NCBI RefSeq assembly: GCF_001612765.1
Contig: NZ_BDBB01000008.1
Location: 1 to 64,000 of the forward strand
Direction of reading: 5' to 3'
From: Nocardia arthritidis NBRC 100137
GTDB lineage: Bacteria; Actinomycetota; Actinomycetes; Mycobacteriales; Mycobacteriaceae
DNA length: 64,000 bases
This document shows positions 62,475 through 64,000 of this stretch, piece by piece (within the stretch, counting starts at the first letter, position 1; each line of letters begins with the position of its first letter). The notes beneath the pieces are model-generated. The model ran no database searches and was not told where the DNA came from. It saw only the letters and a program-made list of their open reading frames with translations. The position numbers and the translations under genes were made by a program.

Positions 62475-62963
62475 GTGAACGCAACACGCCCCGGTCCCAA
62501 CCGAAGCCGACCACGTGGCCAGTCGCCTGCGCCGCGGGCCGCTGTTCCGGACGAAGCGGGGGAGAACCGCCTCGCCCTGGCCGCGACGACCGACGCCCTA
62601 GTAGCGCTGATCGTCGGATTGACGTTGTCGCAGCGTGTTTTTCCTGCCTCCGACGGTGTCGCGGGATTCCTGGGCGCGCTCGTTCCGTGCGTGCTCGCGG
62701 TGTCGTTCGCCAACCATGTACTCGGCACACTGCTGTTGCGCGGCAGTTTCGCGAAATTGGCGTTCGGAATGCGGGTAGTGCGATGGAAGGACGGCCGACG
62801 TCCGCGTTTATGGCAGACGGTCGCACGATGGTTGTTCGGGTTCGTGGTGATCGGGCTGCAGTACCTGCTCGAAGGCGCGAGCGTAGGCCAAGCCTGCGGG
62901 TTGCGCACGGTGCGCCGCCGCGACCAGCGACATCCGGCGGATGAATCAGCGGCAAACCGATGA
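62475..62963 (+). CDS. RDD family membrane protein
   Basis: A 162-aa protein from GTG 62475. RDD-like pattern: first helix RLALAATTDALVALIVGLTL (Arg and Asp conserved), second helix VSFANHVLGTLLL followed by KLAFGMRVVRWKDGRRP, and a third helix LFGFVVIGLQYLLE. Such proteins are small membrane transporters or antiporters of unclear substrate. No strong ribosome site. Confidence 0.8.
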   Translation: MNATRPGPNRSRPRGQSPAPRAAVPDEAGENRLALAATTDALVALIVGLTLSQRVFPASDGVAGFLGALVPCVLAVSFANHVLGTLLLRGSFAKLAFGMRVVRWKDGRRPRLWQTVARWLFGFVVIGLQYLLEGASVGQACGLRTVRRRDQRHPADESAANR

Positions 62964-63176
62964 GCGCCGCTGCGCCCCGCTCGGGCGGACCGCTCACGTA
63001 GTCACCGAACTCGTCGGACCTGCGTTCGAAGGCGGCCGGTCAGGCCGCTGGACGAGGGCGCTCGACGCCGGGCCGAGCCGGCGAGCTGCCCAGGTGTCGA
63101 GACGCGTCCGACGCTGGCCACTATCGCGTCCTTTTCCCGCCGGATTCCTGGTCTCGGTGCTCCTAGCGTCTGTGCC

Positions 63177-64000
63177 ATGAAAACGGATTCGACTCCGGAC
63201 GCACGGGGCACCGCGCTGCGGACCCCCGTCGTTTGGTTCATGGCGCTGGCAGCCGGACTCGGCACCGCGACTATCTATCCGCTGCAACCGGCCATCGCGG
63301 AAGTCGCAGGCTCGCTACACGCCTCACTCGCGGCGGTCGGCACGGCTCTGGCGTGTGGGTCGCTCGGCTATCTGGTGGGGCTGGCGCTACTGGTACCGCT
63401 GGTCGACCGGTTCTCGCCGCGGATGGTGCTGTCGGCCCAGTTCGGTACCCTGGCCATCGCTCTGGCGGCGGGCGCGGTGGTCGGTTCGGCCTGGCTGCTC
63501 GGCTTGGTTGTCGGCCTGATCGGGGCGGGATCATCGGTCGGTGCGCAATTGAGTTCGGTCGCCGGACGTCTCGCGCAACCACGACGGCGGGCCACTGTCC
63601 TGGGAGTCGTGACGGCGGGCATTTCGGCGGGGATCCTCGCGGGGCGGATCGTCGGAGGTTGGCTGACGGATTCGATCGGTTGGCGTGCAACGCTTCTCGC
63701 GTTCGCAGCGGCGTGCGCGGCTATCGCGGTCACCGCCCGGTTCGCGCTTCCCGCCGTAGCGGGGAATGCCACGGTGGGTTATCTGGCAACGGTGCGCGGA
63801 CTTCCCGGACTGCTCGGCCGATATCCGGCCCTCCGCCTGGCGGCCGGTCGCGGCGCCCTTTGGTTCTTCGCCTTCTGCACGATCTGGGCCGGGCTCCCGG
63901 TCGCGCTGTCCCAGCCGCCGTTCTCGTACTCGCCCGAACGGATCGGCATGTACGCCTTCGCCGGCCTTCTCGGTGTCGCCGCCACGCGCATCTCGGGGGC
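63177..64000 (+). CDS. MFS transporter, truncated by the window end
   Basis: The first 274 codons of a major facilitator. Begins MKTDSTPDARGTALRTPVVW; helices include FMALAAGLGTATIYPLQPAI, a motif-A-like region GLALLVPLVDRFSPRMVL, AALAAGAVVGSAWLLGLVVG and a motif-C-like GVVTAGISAGILAGRIVGG. It resembles the AraJ/YnfM group of sugar or drug exporters. The reading frame is open to base 64000. Confidence 0.88.
   Translation, partial: MKTDSTPDARGTALRTPVVWFMALAAGLGTATIYPLQPAIAEVAGSLHASLAAVGTALACGSLGYLVGLALLVPLVDRFSPRMVLSAQFGTLAIALAAGAVVGSAWLLGLVVGLIGAGSSVGAQLSSVAGRLAQPRRRATVLGVVTAGISAGILAGRIVGGWLTDSIGWRATLLAFAAACAAIAVTARFALPAVAGNATVGYLATVRGLPGLLGRYPALRLAAGRGALWFFAFCTIWAGLPVALSQPPFSYSPERIGMYAFAGLLGVAATRISG

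Overview
The window is high-GC actinobacterial chromosome and looks most like Nocardia or a close mycolic-acid relative. It carries a carboxylic acid reductase closely similar to the Nocardia enzyme, a SigC-type ECF sigma factor, a CtpB-size copper-type P-ATPase, a CtaG/CopD-like membrane protein, GabD2-like and LigD-polymerase-like genes, a DIP1984-family protein and the relic of an Mce protein. I see no rRNA, complete tRNA, CRISPR array or transposase.

Layout. 0-3.4 kb: SDR, 3Fe-4S ferredoxin, aldehyde dehydrogenase (behind a KstR-like operator) and glutathione peroxidase. 3.4-7.1 kb: a compact minus-strand operon with the features of a conflict/defence system: a SLATT 2-TM protein, a MazG / zinc-ribbon / methyltransferase fusion, and a zinc-motif / helical-repeat / nucleosidase fusion. 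7.8-13 kb: MFS exporter divergent from carboxylic acid reductase. 13-22.9 kb: Tat-exported sulfatase, TetR/epimerase pair, NarL-type two-component system, PAS-ANTAR protein, DJ-1/PfpI protein, GDPD phosphodiesterase. 23-24.3 kb: a TIR-domain membrane protein. 24.8-28.7 kb: NmrA-like protein, quinone-reductase-like flavoprotein, AraC regulator, LigD-type polymerase. 28.9-32.4 kb: an ABC transporter convergent with a prenyltransferase-terpene synthase fusion.

34.5-49.9 kb is the most coherent block: sigC, a metal ABC importer, and around them an acyl-adenylate ligase, a CaiB-type CoA-transferase, an acyl-CoA dehydrogenase, an MFS exporter, a GH88-like protein, a CtaG-like copper membrane protein, CtpB and a zf-HC2 membrane protein. 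Five transcription units here start behind the same element, GGGAAC-N17-CGAC (one copy begins CGGAAC). This reads as a self-contained SigC regulon, probably for copper acquisition or delivery, and possibly includes biosynthesis of an acyl-derived metal ligand.

50-64 kb: a secreted protein, a frameshifted PLP decarboxylase, then an accessory stretch with several gene relics (Mce, enoyl-CoA hydratase, SDR, acyl-CoA dehydrogenase) around a four-gene actinobacterial cassette of the SCO2524-2523-2522-2521 type, whose ParA-like protein has an altered Walker A motif. The window ends in an RDD membrane protein and a truncated MFS transporter.

The best candidates for an undescribed system are (1) the SigC regulon with its lipid enzymes, (2) the SLATT / MazG-methyltransferase / nucleosidase operon, (3) the SCO2521-2524-type cassette and (4) the prenyltransferase-terpene synthase fusion. 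Functions are inferred from motifs and context; no database search was run.
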